This document shows positions 46,001 to 58,628 of a stretch of 64,000 nt of DNA, one piece after another; position 1 is the first letter of the stretch, and each line of letters begins with the position of its first letter. Source of the DNA: Linyphia triangularis. Its lineage: Eukaryota > Arthropoda > Arachnida > Araneae > Linyphiidae. A program made the position numbers and the translations under genes. Location of the stretch: contig OZ021722.1 of NCBI GenBank assembly GCA_963978545.1, forward strand, positions 35,543,365-35,607,364, in the 5' to 3' direction. The notes beneath the pieces were generated by a model, which made no database searches, had not been told where the DNA came from, and worked only from the letters and a program-made list of their open reading frames with translations.

Positions 46001-48170
46001 TGCTTTTTTAAAAAAAACAAAAAACAACAAGAAATACAATTTCTTGAAAACAATACAATTTCGTTCAGGTTTTTTTTTTCCTGAAAACCCACCTTGTCAA
46101 TTTAACAAGTTTAAATTTTAGAGTATCATCTTTTCTTAAACTTTACTTTAGAATATGTTTTTCTAAAAAAATATAATTTTTATCTATTAATAATTTCTCA
46201 TTTGCAGATAATATAAGAACTATAAACATTGACAATACACAAAGCATAAAAAGAGAAGGTATATAAATTTAAATGTGAAGTGTACGAACGATAAGATATT
46301 TTACACTGCACAAACTACATTAAAAGCATAACATTGTTATTTTATCTTAGGTAGGACTTCATTTAAAGTGATCGTCTTGCGTTAGCAAAAACAACAACAA
46401 TAAAACTTAAAATGTTCCATTAATTCCATGAAAGAGTATACAAAAGTAAGTTTTTTCAGCTCATATGTATAATAAAATAAATTATAACGACGTTTTTAGT
46501 TTTGAATTAGAATTTTCAATTTTCTTGAATCCTCAGTAATATAAAACATTCTAAACTAGAAAAAAGTATTTACTAGGACTACACTGAAAACGATAGGTTT
46601 TGGTGTATTACTTGAGGTAAACTCTCATTAGAAACCTTTCCTTGTTTAACACTATGACTGACTCCGATATTTATGTATCTAACAAGAAATTGCTTTTAGG
46701 GAAATATATGAAACCATGTACATAATTATGAAGGCGTCGTGTCTAAAAATTCATTAGTAGATAGTTGTATTTGAGTGAACTATTTGAAGATAAACTGATT
46801 TCAATAAGTAAACTTTATGGTTGCATCCATTTTTTGAAGTCATAACTAGACATTCAAACAAATTGATTAAAAAATTTAAAGGAATGTATTATAAGAATGT
46901 AATTAATAATACTAATGATGCAAATTTATTGATGTCAAGTATCGCATAAATTTACTTATAGCTTTTCTATAAATTGTAGTGAATCTGAATGATTACATGG
47001 GTTGCATTCGTATTTTAACTTTAACTAGATTTAAGCTTGTCCAAAGATGTTTTTTATTTTTTGTTTTTGAAAAAATTAAATTTTTTATTTCAAGCCTTAA
47101 AAATAAATGTAAATAAATTATTTTAGGCAATCTATATTTGTATTTAAGTCCTGGAATCCAAAATGAAAATTTTAGTTAAATGTTTCATATATCCTCCAAA
47201 TTTGTATCAATAAACTTAATTTTTTTTTTATCCCTTTTAGTACCTTAGTTATGAATGGATCATAAACGAATTACATATGGTTTAATAGATACTTTTAAAC
47301 TATTCTAAAAAACAATAATTAACATAATACATACAAGTAAAATACTATTTTAACTTGAAATGAAATCGCATTTCACTTTCTAAAAACTTTTTTTCACATT
47401 TGATTGATAAAGACGTAAAAAATAATTGTTATAAAGTGCATTAGAATTGAAAAGTTTTTTTATATCTAAAGTCGTAATATTCAAAGTGAGATAAATGGTA
47501 TTAATATTCAGTCACTCACTCAAAGACGTTTCAAAGAGTTGTAATGATACATAACGAATTCTTTTTTTAAGTCAGTATTTTAATTTTATTCTTAGTATTT
47601 CATTTATGATTTTTTCTACAAAAAAAAACTCTAAAAGAAACATGCCTAAAATAGATATGAAAAATAATTAAATTATAATGCTAAATATTGCAATAATTAT
47701 ATCTTGAAATTATATGCAAGATGAAAACAAAAAAGTATTTACAATTATTACTCAAGGGAATTTTTTAATTGATTATATCCTTCAAATTCTTTGGGAATAA
47801 GTATAAAAGCTACTAAAATAGTATGAAAAGTAAATGGAAAGATCTTAAGTGATTATATTAATCAAACATTTAAAGTAAAAAGTGTATTCATTAAATATGA
47901 TCAACAATTAGCTTTTAAAACATGTTTGGCATTGTATGTGTATATTATTTATAGCAACAATTATAATACTAGTATGACATAGTTTTTGTAATATGATTTG
48001 AGTCGTTTAACAAACTAGCTATATTATAGGTGAAGGTTTATTTAAATTATACATTCAAATTCTTTTTTTTTTTTAAGAGTTAGAACTTTTTATTAATGTT
48101 ATCTATAGTTACCTATTAGTATATGTATGAAAATTAATTTCGAAGCAAATTTTCGAAAACATCATATTCA

Positions 48171-48210
<40 letters not shown>

Positions 48211-49249
48211 CTCAAACGCAATTTTGAAAAAAATTACAAAAAAAAAAAAAAAAATATCTTTGTTCCATATTAGATTCAAATGGATGCAGAAAAAAAATCC
48301 ATTTTCATAACTAAGATTTTAATTGTCAAAACAAAAAAATCCCAACAATGCTGGTTTAAAGCTCTGCAATAACTCCCACATTCTCTTTATAATTGCACGG
48401 CGGAAACAAGAAGAAAATGTCCGCTTCCCTTTTTGCAATTTCAAAGAGGGGTTCTTGTGGTTAATAACACTGCAAAGGTCGATTTTTCTCTTCTAAGAAA
48501 AGCGATTTCTTTTTATTGTTTTCTTTCTCTAATCTGGACTTCTGAGTCATTAGCGTTGATCCCGCATCGACGGTAGAGAAGCGATAAGGAAAATCTAGTT
48601 AGTCCATGGACCCCCTCCCATGGCCCTGTTTTTTTGCTTTGATCGAGTCTTCAAGGAAAAGGAGAAGGGGAGGGTATGTGGTCTGAACTGTCAAGAGGAG
48701 GGAGGGGAAATTTTGTGGTTCGATTTTCTAGTTGATCCGTCGGGGGTGAATAGTGAAGAAAAACAGATTAAATGGCTCAAGACATCGATTGTAGTTTGGG
48801 GAATGGGGTGAAGGAAGGGGTTGAAGTAAGTTTGATGAGGACGGGTTAATGGAATGATGGGTTGATTGTTCTTATATAAGGAATTGTTGTTGGACAAAAA
48901 ATGATTTTTGATTTATGAAACATGTATCTGGAAATGCTCAAGGAAGGTCATTTTTGTGAAATTATTTTCTTTGTTAAGTGTTTTTAGTTGTATTGGATGT
49001 GTATCAGAAGGAGCTGGGTTAAAGTGGTATACAAATCGTGTTTATCTCCTTAAAAGAAAATTCTAAATGGTTCAAGTTCAATTATTGAATAGTTTTTATA
49101 AAACGTGTTAGTTATTTTATTGGGATATATGAAGAGTGTTTTCCAAATTATTTGATTGTATTTTAAGAAAATGAATTTTTTTTATAAAAATATTTATACA
49201 AAAAATATTTTTTGCAATTGAATTTCGAAAGAATAAAATATAAAGCTTT
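43073..49249. other. AT-rich non-coding stretch, no gene seen
   Basis: Six kilobases with only homopolymer runs (for example near 43362 and 48175-48202). A GC-richer purine/pyrimidine-biased patch at about 48360-48880 carries a TGAGTCATTAGCG motif and opposing short frames, none recognisable. Confidence 0.55.
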
Positions 49250-49323
49250 ATACATGGAACATTTTCTATGCTTTATACAAGCATGGACATTTTCTATCCT
49301 TTATACAAGCATAGAAAATGTCC
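49250..49323. repeat. 28-bp direct duplication forming a perfect 13-bp hairpin
   Basis: The segment ACATTTTCTATGCTTTATAC (continuing to AAGCATGG) is duplicated about 27-28 bp downstream with two changes. The second copy runs into a perfect inverted repeat GGACATTTTCTAT / ATAGAAAATGTCC (49285-49297 and 49311-49323) with a 13-bp loop. Confidence 0.8.
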
Positions 49324-52300
49324 AAACAAGTTGTAACTACGTAGAGTCAAAATTCCATTTTGTGCATATTAACAACTTTAATTTTGATAAGGAAGATTGC
49401 ATTTTTTGTTGGTTATGTTACAGTTTTCAAAGCACAAGAGCTGAACAATAGATACACTGAGTGGAAAAACTGCTATTATTATACATAGTATGCTAAGAAA
49501 TATCCAATTTCTCCCAAGAGACGCCTTTTGAATTTTATTTAAGTATTGGATTGAGATGAATGTTCAGTGCGAAATATGAGTGTAAAGTCTGATTGTTGAT
49601 GCTTTTGGGAAATCTGCAGTTTTGTTACCTAGTTTTTACAATGATTTCAGATTTGTTAATTACTTAGATGGGCAATCCTTTGCTTGAAACACCTCCTTTA
49701 AAAATATGTCCAACCCTTTGGTATTCAAATTCCTCCATACTTTTCTTACAATTTTTTTCTACTAAATATTCATGTTGCAGGCAGTAAAAAATAAAATAAA
49801 ATGCAAGTTTTAAAATGTATATATGGATAACTATCTCGAAAAATTTAATTTGCTGTCATAATTAAACATTTTGACTTGTTATTTTTATATATGCCTTTAG
49901 TATCTTTCAATAGACAAACGAATTGTAGTTTGATTGGTTTTTTTTTCCTCATAAATTATTTCAAAATCACACAATTGATGCTGAAATGTCATTATCACCC
50001 ACTGTCTCTTTTCACAAATTTACTTTTTCATGGTTGATGCATAATACTGTATAAAACCTAATGCATATTTTGAATTTTAATTTGTTATTAAACATCAGTA
50101 GCTGTTTAGTTATAGTTGTTTTATGTTAAGTATGGAAAAAAAAATATATGTTTTCTATTGTACAAAAATCGCAGTTAAACAAGAACATATATTTTATTTA
50201 AAAAATTAACTTTTGTGTATTTGTATTAAATGTACAATGGTCCATAATTATTGACCTAAAACAACTAAAACAATACAAAATTTATATGAATTATGTAGTA
50301 TTTAGGATGGTAATGATACTGTCTGGTTAATATATGTGAAGCATAATTATCTTTAACATAAATTCGTATGTGTCTTCACTTTCATAGTTTTGGAGTGATA
50401 ATTTCTAAAATTCCTAAAAAGGCCCAAATGTAGTTTATATATCTTTAAAATTGAAAACTTTGATACCTAAAACGGCGTCTAAATGATTACACAAAGTTAA
50501 TATTTTATTTAAACATATATATTTTAAAGTAAATAAAAGGCTAACAGACATATTATTTTGACTTAGTATCCTCATTGAATTTATATAGTAATATAGTTTA
50601 AGTGATAGACTCTAACATTCATTTAATCTGGAATAATCAATGCTTAAGTCCTCTGAACTGGTATTAAGATATTTGAGCCTTAGGCTTCAGAACTCAATAT
50701 GGCATTGATCAGTAATCTCATATGTAATCTTCTAGTGCCTCCCGGCGAGTTCTCCGAATTGTTCTCATGTATTGAGGATTACATATTTCGCATTTCCTAA
50801 ACATACGTAGGAGAAGATTATTGTACATTGGACTTTCCGTATCATTCGTTGTGTTTAATGTAAACTGGAATTCTCGAACTTTTCAAAGTTATAAAATGTT
50901 GCTAATTCTCTTCACACAGAGTGAATTATATTAGTCTAAATAGAAAATATGGCTTCTCTTAATTTGGTTAATAATGTGAAAATAGAATTCTTGTGCTCGA
51001 ATCAAATGTATGTTGGTTTAAATCGTAATGTATTTTTGGTCGTAAGTAAAATACATAGCTTTTTATTTTTGATCTCTCTGAAGCATGGTTCATCAAAGTA
51101 ATTTTATCCAAATTGTTATTTAAGTTCATTCTGTAAAATCTAAAAAAAATTTAGAAATTTTTCTGATATATTAACTTTATCTAACTGTAATGTATAAAAA
51201 ATGCTAAATGTAAATATGGACTAACAGTATAAATTAGAAATTAAACAGGGTTTGTAGTACTTAGATAAAGTATTTCAAATTTCATTACTTGTTTTAAATG
51301 AATTACACTTACTATCCTTTGAGTTAAGATTTTTCCTGATAAAAAAAAAACAGGTAAAAATTATTTACGGACCAGGATATTGATATAAATTTGTTTAATG
51401 CAACATATTAAAACAATAAAGATGCATAATATTTTAATAATAAGATAGAAACGAATTTATAAACATGTATTTTTGAATCAGGAACCTCTTCGATTGCATC
51501 CATTAGTATTTATACATTAAATTACATACGTAAAACATTCACTCATTTATACGTTTTAGAGTGGAAACAACTAGCAAAGGAATTTTTAAATGAACAAAGT
51601 AGGAAAATAAAAGTTGAATTAACAATATTTAGCTGAATAATGTCACATTAAGGATAGTAATTAAAATACTTTTTAATTCAATCTAATAATTTTAACGATC
51701 TAAACTCACTTTTCTTTATGAAAAGATATTCGGAAGGTTTTGCATGATTTGCTCACAAACCCATAATGTGATATAGTTTGGAAAAGTATTTTACTTCATG
51801 TATTTAGATTGCTACTTGATAATATGATATTTTGATACTTTGGGTATAAAATTTATTCTATATATAAAAACCAATGGGTAATGTTTGTCAAACTAATGTG
51901 TTTTCTTTGAAAATTGATACGTGCGTTTTATTGTCTTCCATTTTTGTACTGTTACATTTCACTTCTTAAAAATCTAGTTTGTTATTTTCACCTGTTACGA
52001 CATTATACTATCTGATTTCGTGAGCAATCCTAACAAGACCATCGAGATCGTATAAATAGAAACCTAAATAACGTTTCTGCCTTCAATAATAAATTTTGTC
52101 ACAAGACCATTTTCTTTAATGGCCCATCAAGAGTGTCTTTTCACGAAATAGCAAGGGAGAGATTTGCTATTTTAAGAAAACATTGCCAAACTCTTTAGTG
52201 CCAAAGAAACGATGATACGCTAGAGAATTGTGATTTTGTAAATATTTGAAACGGAGAGATTTTTTAGGAGTTGATTCTAAAAAACAGTGTACTAGAGTAG

Positions 52301-53121
52301 GTAATAGTTTTTTTTTTCTTTCAAAGAAGAGATATAACAAAAGTCATTAAACGTAAGTATGTTTAGCAGTTACTAAATGTAAAAAAAGAAACACTATAAA
52401 TGGTAAGTTGTGTGATTAGTTTCGTCCCTTAAGATATTAGTAACTTTAAAATTTTCACTTAAAAGAACAGTATTCAAAGTAAGTTTGTAAGATAAGAATT
52501 GTATTCTGTTGTTTACAGAGCAGTTTTTTTTTTTTTAATAATTTTAACTTTTAAATAAACAATTAACATAAACGAAAACTTATTCATAGTTTTGATAAAT
52601 GTCGATATCTACTCTATCACGAAATTTATAAATTATATCCAGTGGTTTACAATGTGGTAGAAATATTTTAAACTAAAATTCATCAAATAATCTTTAAGTG
52701 TTGAGTTTGCTTTTTTCACCAAGACTGATGCATTTATGCTAAACGTCAACCTGAAGAAGTAAAAAAGAAAGCATCATTACACACATATAGATTCAATTAC
52801 CTAAAATGTTTTTACAATTTATTATCAATTCATTGGTAGTTAAAATAAAAATTCAAAGATATATGAAAATTACAATACATTCAATATTTAAAATGTTTTA
52901 TCAAAAATATGTAAAAATTTATGCTTACCTTATCAATATTCCAACAAATCAATATTACAAAACATAATATGTAACATATCAAATGAAAAATAAATTCATT
53001 ATATTATGAAAAATATTTATTCAAATTCATTTGTTATTCTCTAACAACATGTTAAAAAATAACGCATCCCTTCTGACATTATAACGTCTTTAACTAAATT
53101 AAAAAAAGTATAAGGCAAATA
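49324..53121. other. AT-rich non-coding stretch
   Basis: No gene or repeat boundary is recognised. A TATAAATAG and AATAATAAA pair lies at 52052-52096 without any frame. Confidence 0.55.
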
Positions 53122-53265
53122 TTAAATCCATCCATGAATTATATTGACAAGAGCAAATAAACCCAGCACAAATCCAGGAACAAGAGCCAAGACCAAGTGA
53201 AAAGTTTGTAGCACCGCCATTCCGTCGGGCAGAAACCCCATCAGATATCGATAGAGCCGAGTCAT
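53122..53265 (-). CDS. Candidate small membrane peptide ORF, 47 aa
   Basis: The minus-strand ORF starts at ATG 53265; a second in-frame ATG at 53220 has G at -3 and G at +4. It ends TAA at 53122-53124. The product begins MTRLYRYLMGFLPDGMAV, and residues about 22-43 form one strongly hydrophobic helix (LVLALVPGFVLGLFALVNII) ending HGWI. The shape is that of a single-pass micropeptide, but no family is recognised. A TATA-like element lies at 53396-53402, about 130 bp upstream, and an AATAAA on the minus strand lies near 53015-53025. An alternative is a 3'-terminal exon, since CTAACTGCATAG directly precedes the frame like a branch point plus acceptor. The larger 67-codon frame overlapping it is considered a shadow. 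Confidence 0.28.
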   Translation of the reverse strand: MTRLYRYLMGFLPDGMAVLQTFHLVLALVPGFVLGLFALVNIIHGWI

Positions 53266-53395
53266 AAAATTCTATGCAGTTAGTGTCTCCGGAGTAATAC
53301 ATGCGAATCTGAAATCGACCCTGTGCTATCGTATCTTAAAATCGACTGATGCAGCAAGCAAGTATGGAGCCTAGCAGTCGCTAGCCCACGCGATT

Positions 53396-53405
53396 CTATA
53401 TAAAG
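53396..53405 (+). promoter_or_regulatory. TATA-box-like motif
   Basis: TATATAAAG at 53397-53405 reads as a TATA box on the plus strand, and as TATATAG on the minus strand. It lies between two divergent small open frames (53122-53265 minus; 53578-53757 plus). In AT-rich DNA such motifs occur often by chance. Confidence 0.2.
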
Positions 53406-53577
53406 CTTGGAATAAAATAATATACCAAGATCTTGCATTGGAAGGGTTTTGGATTAGACTTGCTTCCTGATGGAAGGAACTCGGGAAATAATAAAAATAA
53501 ATCGAGTGAAAGCCGTTTTTTCCAGGAAAAAAAATTGAGAAAGTCCGCAGCAGTTTCAGATTAGGGAACATCGCGAA

Positions 53578-53757
53578 ATGGAAAAGAGGAGGAAGATGGG
53601 TAATGCATTTAGATTCAATGATGTTTCGATTCCTTTTGGGGAGAGTGAATTTCTATTTGATTTAATGCGTTTGTGTGCACTTGAAAAGAAGGACCCAAGA
53701 GAGAGGAAAGCCAACTGCTTATCTAGAGAGAGATCATTGCTATATTTGAGTAATTAA
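53578..53757 (+). CDS. Small open frame, 59 aa, unidentified
   Basis: ATG at 53578 opens a charged peptide (MEKRRKMGNAFRFNDVSIPF ... KKDPRERKANC) ending at TAA 53755-53757. It lies divergent to the 53.1-kb minus-strand frame and about 170 bp downstream of a TATATAAAG motif. Another short upstream ATG frame precedes it. No family is recognised; its length is compatible with chance. Confidence 0.15.
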   Translation: MEKRRKMGNAFRFNDVSIPFGESEFLFDLMRLCALEKKDPRERKANCLSRERSLLYLSN

Positions 53758-56700
53758 AGGTAATTAGATGGTATAATTTTGGGTAGTGGAGAAGGAAAAT
53801 GGAATCTGAAGGAATTTGAACAGTTTCTTGAACAGTTTTCCTTAATATTGACTATCTAGTGTTATATTTGTATTTGTAATTTATGATGAAAAACTTGCAA
53901 TTACAATTATGAACTTTTATTTTCCAAAAGAAAATATCGTTAAAAACTAACCCTTTTTGGTAAAAATAAACAACACACCATTGCAGGTATTAAATAATTG
54001 TTTTGATTATTGGCAAAATGTCTTATAGAACATTCACTATTTTTTTCTTTAAAGTTGTGTTACTTTTCAACAGCTAATAAAACCTGTTTTTAAATGTGTA
54101 TGAGTAAATCTATTAAATATGTTGATGTAAATTTTAAATTAACTACTTTCTATGAATAAAAGTAAGCATGTTATGTCTCTTCTTATGCAATCAGATAATT
54201 CACTCTGAAAATCTACATTAAGATACAATTTCTCAACCCTCTTTTATAATTCCGTTTCTTTTATCCCAATTGCCTGTTTGAAAATTAACTACAAGCATTC
54301 CAATTAGTTTAGCAAAAAGTACTATACAAATTAAAAAAAAATCAAATCAAATTAATTAAATTAAAAAGCAATTATACCCACTACCTTAAAATACAGCCCC
54401 AGGAAGAGACTTCCTCACTCTCATGATAATTTCAACTCAGATATTGGACAACGAAAGTCAATTTACATTTCATGATAAATTTATCGGTGACATAGACCAC
54501 AATTTATCATTTGCCTTTAGATAATTACAACAGGACAACTTAACGTACGTATTTCCACAAATTAAGTATATTTCAATTTATGGGTCAATTACTCGGCTAA
54601 TTACCCACTCTAAATTGTCTGAAGAACTTTTAAAATCATTACAATAGAAGGGAAGACACATATTAAGAGGGTTAATTGGTACCCATAGGTGACAACTTAT
54701 TTACACTGAGTGAAAACGGGGCAATAGAAAAAATATAATATTTGGTGAATGGATATAAACCACACATAAAGAATAAAATATCGGCTAATTTACTATAATG
54801 GAGTTTACTATACAAGTATTTTGTTTATTTGTTTGCAAAACTGATAAATTACATTGGCAATTTAAATTTGTTGCAATGTAATACATTCTAAAAATAAAGT
54901 ATTAAATATCTAAAATCAAATAAACATATTAAAGTTTGTAGTTACTTAATCCGTTGTTTTGTACATTTAATTCCAGTTTTACACTGTAAGATAAAATTTT
55001 ATAATATTTCAAAATTTTATGGAAATAAAAAGACGAAAAACAACAAAAGTTAATTAAAAAGCTGATCAATAAAAGTTAAATACAAACACAATTAATTTAT
55101 TAAAAATATTAGAATTAATAAGTTTAACAAAAAAGTTTTTATCAAACAAATAAGAAACTGTTTGATAATATTATAAGATGAAAATAAAATATAAAAAAAT
55201 AAGATAATCATATTAGGTCATATAATTTAATTTAATTATTTGCGAAACATTGATTCCAAAACAAAAAGAAATGGGTAAATGAACAATTTGTCCAAACTTT
55301 CCACGCATTACTGAATTTTCTCATGGCTTTAAAATTATATTTAAAGCATGAATGAGAATGAATTCCCTCTTCACAAATAATGAGACGCAATCAACTGTTA
55401 AAGATATATATTCAAATAATTCAACCAAGAAATAAACAGATATTCATTGTGTTGGGTATTTAAAGGATCGGCAATTTAAATGTTTGCGATTCTTAAATTT
55501 GCTTATAAAATATACTTTAACTCATTTATTTTGAGTTAACTTAATTTAGAACTTAATTTAATTAATTAGAACTTAGAACTTAATTTAAATTAAATATTTA
55601 TAAATTTAAATATTTCACTCTTTTATAAAAATTCTTATTTTGTATTGTTAAATAACTTTGGAATCTCTTTTTATTTTCATTTAATAAAAGAATATCTTGA
55701 ATTGAGATACCTTTTTGAAAATAAGTTGTTTGAGAGTTGGAAGTTTTTATCTTAAAAAGCAATAAATAGTTTTTTTTTATGTAATTTTCTATTTATATAA
55801 CAGATTCTGTAATTTATTTATAGTTTAATCGGAATTAATGTTATGTATAATTTGGTGATACGATTTTACACTTGAAAATTTACTTAATTAAAATCACAAT
55901 AGAAGGAAATTCTAATCCTAATTCTATTATGATAACTTCTAAAACTTAACAATACAATGGACTTTGTTTTTGTAATGAAGATATACTTATTTAGAAGATA
56001 CCAGGTAATAATCTAACTTAAACTTTTATAAGACTCATTGGCCTCTGGTGCAAGAAGATGAAAAAGTATAAGATTGCAAAAAGATATTCTGTTAGCCCGA
56101 ATGAACGGTAATGAAAATACAAGCTTCTTCTTAATAGAAAAACATGAGCTGCATTCACAACAGCTCAACATAAAAGATCAACCGACGAATCTGAATTCCC
56201 AAGCGAGCCTTTTATTGGTTGGGGACATTCTCTAAAATTCTAGATTTATCCAGACAATACCATTTCTATTGATTTGAAGCGTGTATTTCCGAAACTAATT
56301 AGAATTTTTACAATCATAAAAAAAATTTAGTTAAAAAAGTATTTTACAACTAAAATAGAATTAGAATTTACAAACATTTCCATGATGTACAATTATTATT
56401 CTCAATCGTAACTCTATTTAGTTTATATGTAATCCGGAAGAAAAATACATTTTTTTCAATTGCATCTGACTTTCAAGTTATGATTGCGGAATTATATGTA
56501 TTTCATATTCTTATAGAAAGATGTAAATAATATTGTCTCATACAAAGCTTTTTAACTGATGTATTTTTTTGTAAAAACTAGTAATGGGTTAAAGAGAAGA
56601 GCAGTTTCTTTTCATACACTTTTCTGTAAAGGTAGGTGTGGTGAAATTTACCTGAGAGTTTTCAAACAAAAATAATCTAAAGGTTAAAGGCCTGTGTTAA

Positions 56701-57100
56701 ACATTATTTCATAACCCAAAATTCAGCTTACATCCCTACTGTGGTATAATGGATGCAGTCAGATGTAATAATGATGTGTCACATGTGTTAAAGAAGACAA
56801 GCATGTAGATTTGCTGAGTAAAGGAATTTAATTAAAATTAACAACGACAAATATTCAAGTCTAGCAAAACGTCTTAACACACAAATTAACCTAGTAATGG
56901 CCTAGCGAGGCTATGTATATAACCTGCACGCAGAGCGCACAACAAAATTTTATACAGAGCGGGGAAATGGCAATGGCATAGGATTTTAACTAAATACTTG
57001 ATTAATAATAATTTTTCAGTGAAGTAAGAACATTTTGTATTAGTTTTAGAAATGCTTATCTGTGAGAGTCTCAGATTCCAGGCGCGTTTGACTGGCACAT
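53758..57100. other. AT-rich non-coding stretch
   Basis: Nothing recognisable is seen; among the most AT-rich parts of the window around 54800-55700. Confidence 0.55.
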
Positions 57101-57337
57101 GAAGATTCAGGCTCCTGGATCAGGTAAAGTCTTAGCGTCGGGAGAAGTTGCAGGCTCCAGGGTCAGGAATTAACACAGCTTCCGATGAAGGTACAGGCTC
57201 CGGCGTCAGGAATTAACACAGCTTCCGATGAAGGTCCCGGCGACAGGTAGTAACACAGCTTCCGATGAAGGCCCCGGCGACAGGTAGTCACAGCTTCCTA
57301 TGAAGGTACAGGCTCCGGCGTCAGGAATTAACACAGC
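57101..57337. repeat. GC-rich minisatellite with 43- and 37-bp units
   Basis: The repeats are built around AACACAGCTTCCGATGAAGG with two spacer types: a longer one with TACAGGCTCCGGCGTCAGG (43-bp period) and a shorter one with CCCGGCGACAGG (37-bp period). About five to six units are recognisable, and they alternate irregularly, which suggests unequal exchange. GC content is about 50%, in sharp contrast to the flanks. Confidence 0.85.
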
Positions 57338-57376
57338 ATAACGTTAGGGGAGCATAATGCAACGATTTCTCAGGCG

Positions 57377-57793
57377 TTGGCGGGGATTACTTTAGTAGTC
57401 TTGCACGATCTAGAGTTTTCAAAGTCTTCGAACCATACTAGCCGCCACACGGTTAGTTCATCTCCTATCTCCAAGCTCCCAAAAACCTCTCTGCCTCTCT
57501 CACCGCTACCTCGTTTCTTTTTTTATTTTACTCCTTTGGCCCCCGTAGATTCTTATTTTGATCCTACCGCCGTCTCGCTTTTTCTCCCTTCACTTCCTTT
57601 TCACACAAACAAAAATCGCGGCACTCACCGCTCGCCACCAGAAAGACGTTTTCTCCCTCAGGTAGCTGACGTAGCAGTTCTCCAATCCCCGTTAGAGTTT
57701 ATGCAAGTCAATTCCGCAATTGGAAAGGTAATCCAACTACCCACAGATTCGCCAGAAAGGAAATATATTAGTGGAGAGCAAAAGTCAAGATGA
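57377..57793 (+). CDS. 138-codon open frame in GC-rich patch, unidentified
   Basis: The frame is open from a TTG at 57377 to a stop at 57791-57793, with no ATG near its start. If coding, it is more likely an exon than a complete gene. The translation is rich in Ser, Pro and Phe (SSSPISKLPKTSLPLSPLPR, FFFYFTPLAP) and then turns more ordinary (VADVAVLQSPLEFMQVNSAI). It follows directly after a GC-rich minisatellite and shares its unusual base composition. No domain is recognised. The C/T-rich first half could equally be simple-sequence DNA that happens to lack stops. Confidence 0.25.
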   Translation: MAGITLVVLHDLEFSKSSNHTSRHTVSSSPISKLPKTSLPLSPLPRFFFYFTPLAPVDSYFDPTAVSLFLPSLPFHTNKNRGTHRSPPERRFLPQVADVAVLQSPLEFMQVNSAIGKVIQLPTDSPERKYISGEQKSR

Positions 57794-58305
57794 TCACAGT
57801 AACAAAAACTTTAGAGGAAGGAAAAGTGCACTTAAATCAAAAACATACATATAAAATTAAATATTAGCTTCACAACATAGGATATTGGAGATGGTATTTT
57901 ATCTCTGGCTACATTTTAAAAGTTTTAGATCTGTTGTGTTAGCAATGAATATATTTCTTTAAATAACGCACGCAAGTACTTGTGTATTATACCATCTCTC
58001 ATTGACGAATATTTTACAAACAAGAATAAGTTTGAACTATCTACCTCCTTGAACGTCTGGTTCGGGCTCAGGGCCTGATTTCCAATAATGCTTGTAAGGC
58101 CTTATTTCGGTGGCCCCCAAATTGCCTGAAAAATTCTGAATTATTATGTAACTATCAGTATTCTGTTCAGCGCACTTTATCAATGCCATAATATATGAAA
58201 ATAAATTTTAATAATTCTTATTAGTTATTAAAATATTAATATCTCAACATTAATTTAATCAAGACGGTTATCGAAATTGTCATTAACATTTAAATAACTC
58301 AAACA

Positions 58306-58510
58306 GTCGTCGATTGGGGAGCCCCATCTGCTATGTGGTGCCTATAGTATCAGTTTTCCAAATCGATATCTGGGTTTGGTTCGGGTTAGCGTCTGGACAT
58401 TCCCATGGAATAGTTGCACGAAGGATCAGCAGCATCTACTCGAATGGACTGCATTTACTGACTATGGCATTTGGTGAACTTTTTGCCTCTCTCACGGTAG
58501 ACGGAATAAT
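58306..58510 (+). CDS. Candidate internal exon (205 bp), unidentified
   Basis: A stop-free frame lies between an acceptor-like AACTCAAACAG (ending 58305) and a consensus donor GTAAGT (58511-58516). It would encode RRLGSPICYVVPIVSV, FQIDIWVWFGLASGHSHG, then RRISSIYSNGLHLLTMAFGE and LFASLTVDGI. Hydrophobic stretches and Trp/Arg spacing recall membrane receptors such as ionotropic receptors, but no diagnostic motif is present and this is only a resemblance. The frame stays open past the donor to 58628. No neighbouring exon was found. Confidence 0.22.
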
Positions 58511-58628
58511 ATGTAAGTACCCTCACGCTTTATTAACGACTAATACAATTTTCAGTTCAAATTTAAAAATTAAACTGGTTGCGTGGGCCTATAATGGTGA
58601 GTACCAGAGGAGGCACATAGGGCTTTGA

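Noticed and set aside
53099..53302. 67-codon minus-strand frame
   Set aside because: It overlaps the 47-codon hydrophobic frame in another register and has a less protein-like composition; at most one can be real.
58306..58628. Naming the frame as an ionotropic receptor exon
   Set aside because: Hydrophobicity and splice-like borders are not diagnostic, and no family motif is visible.
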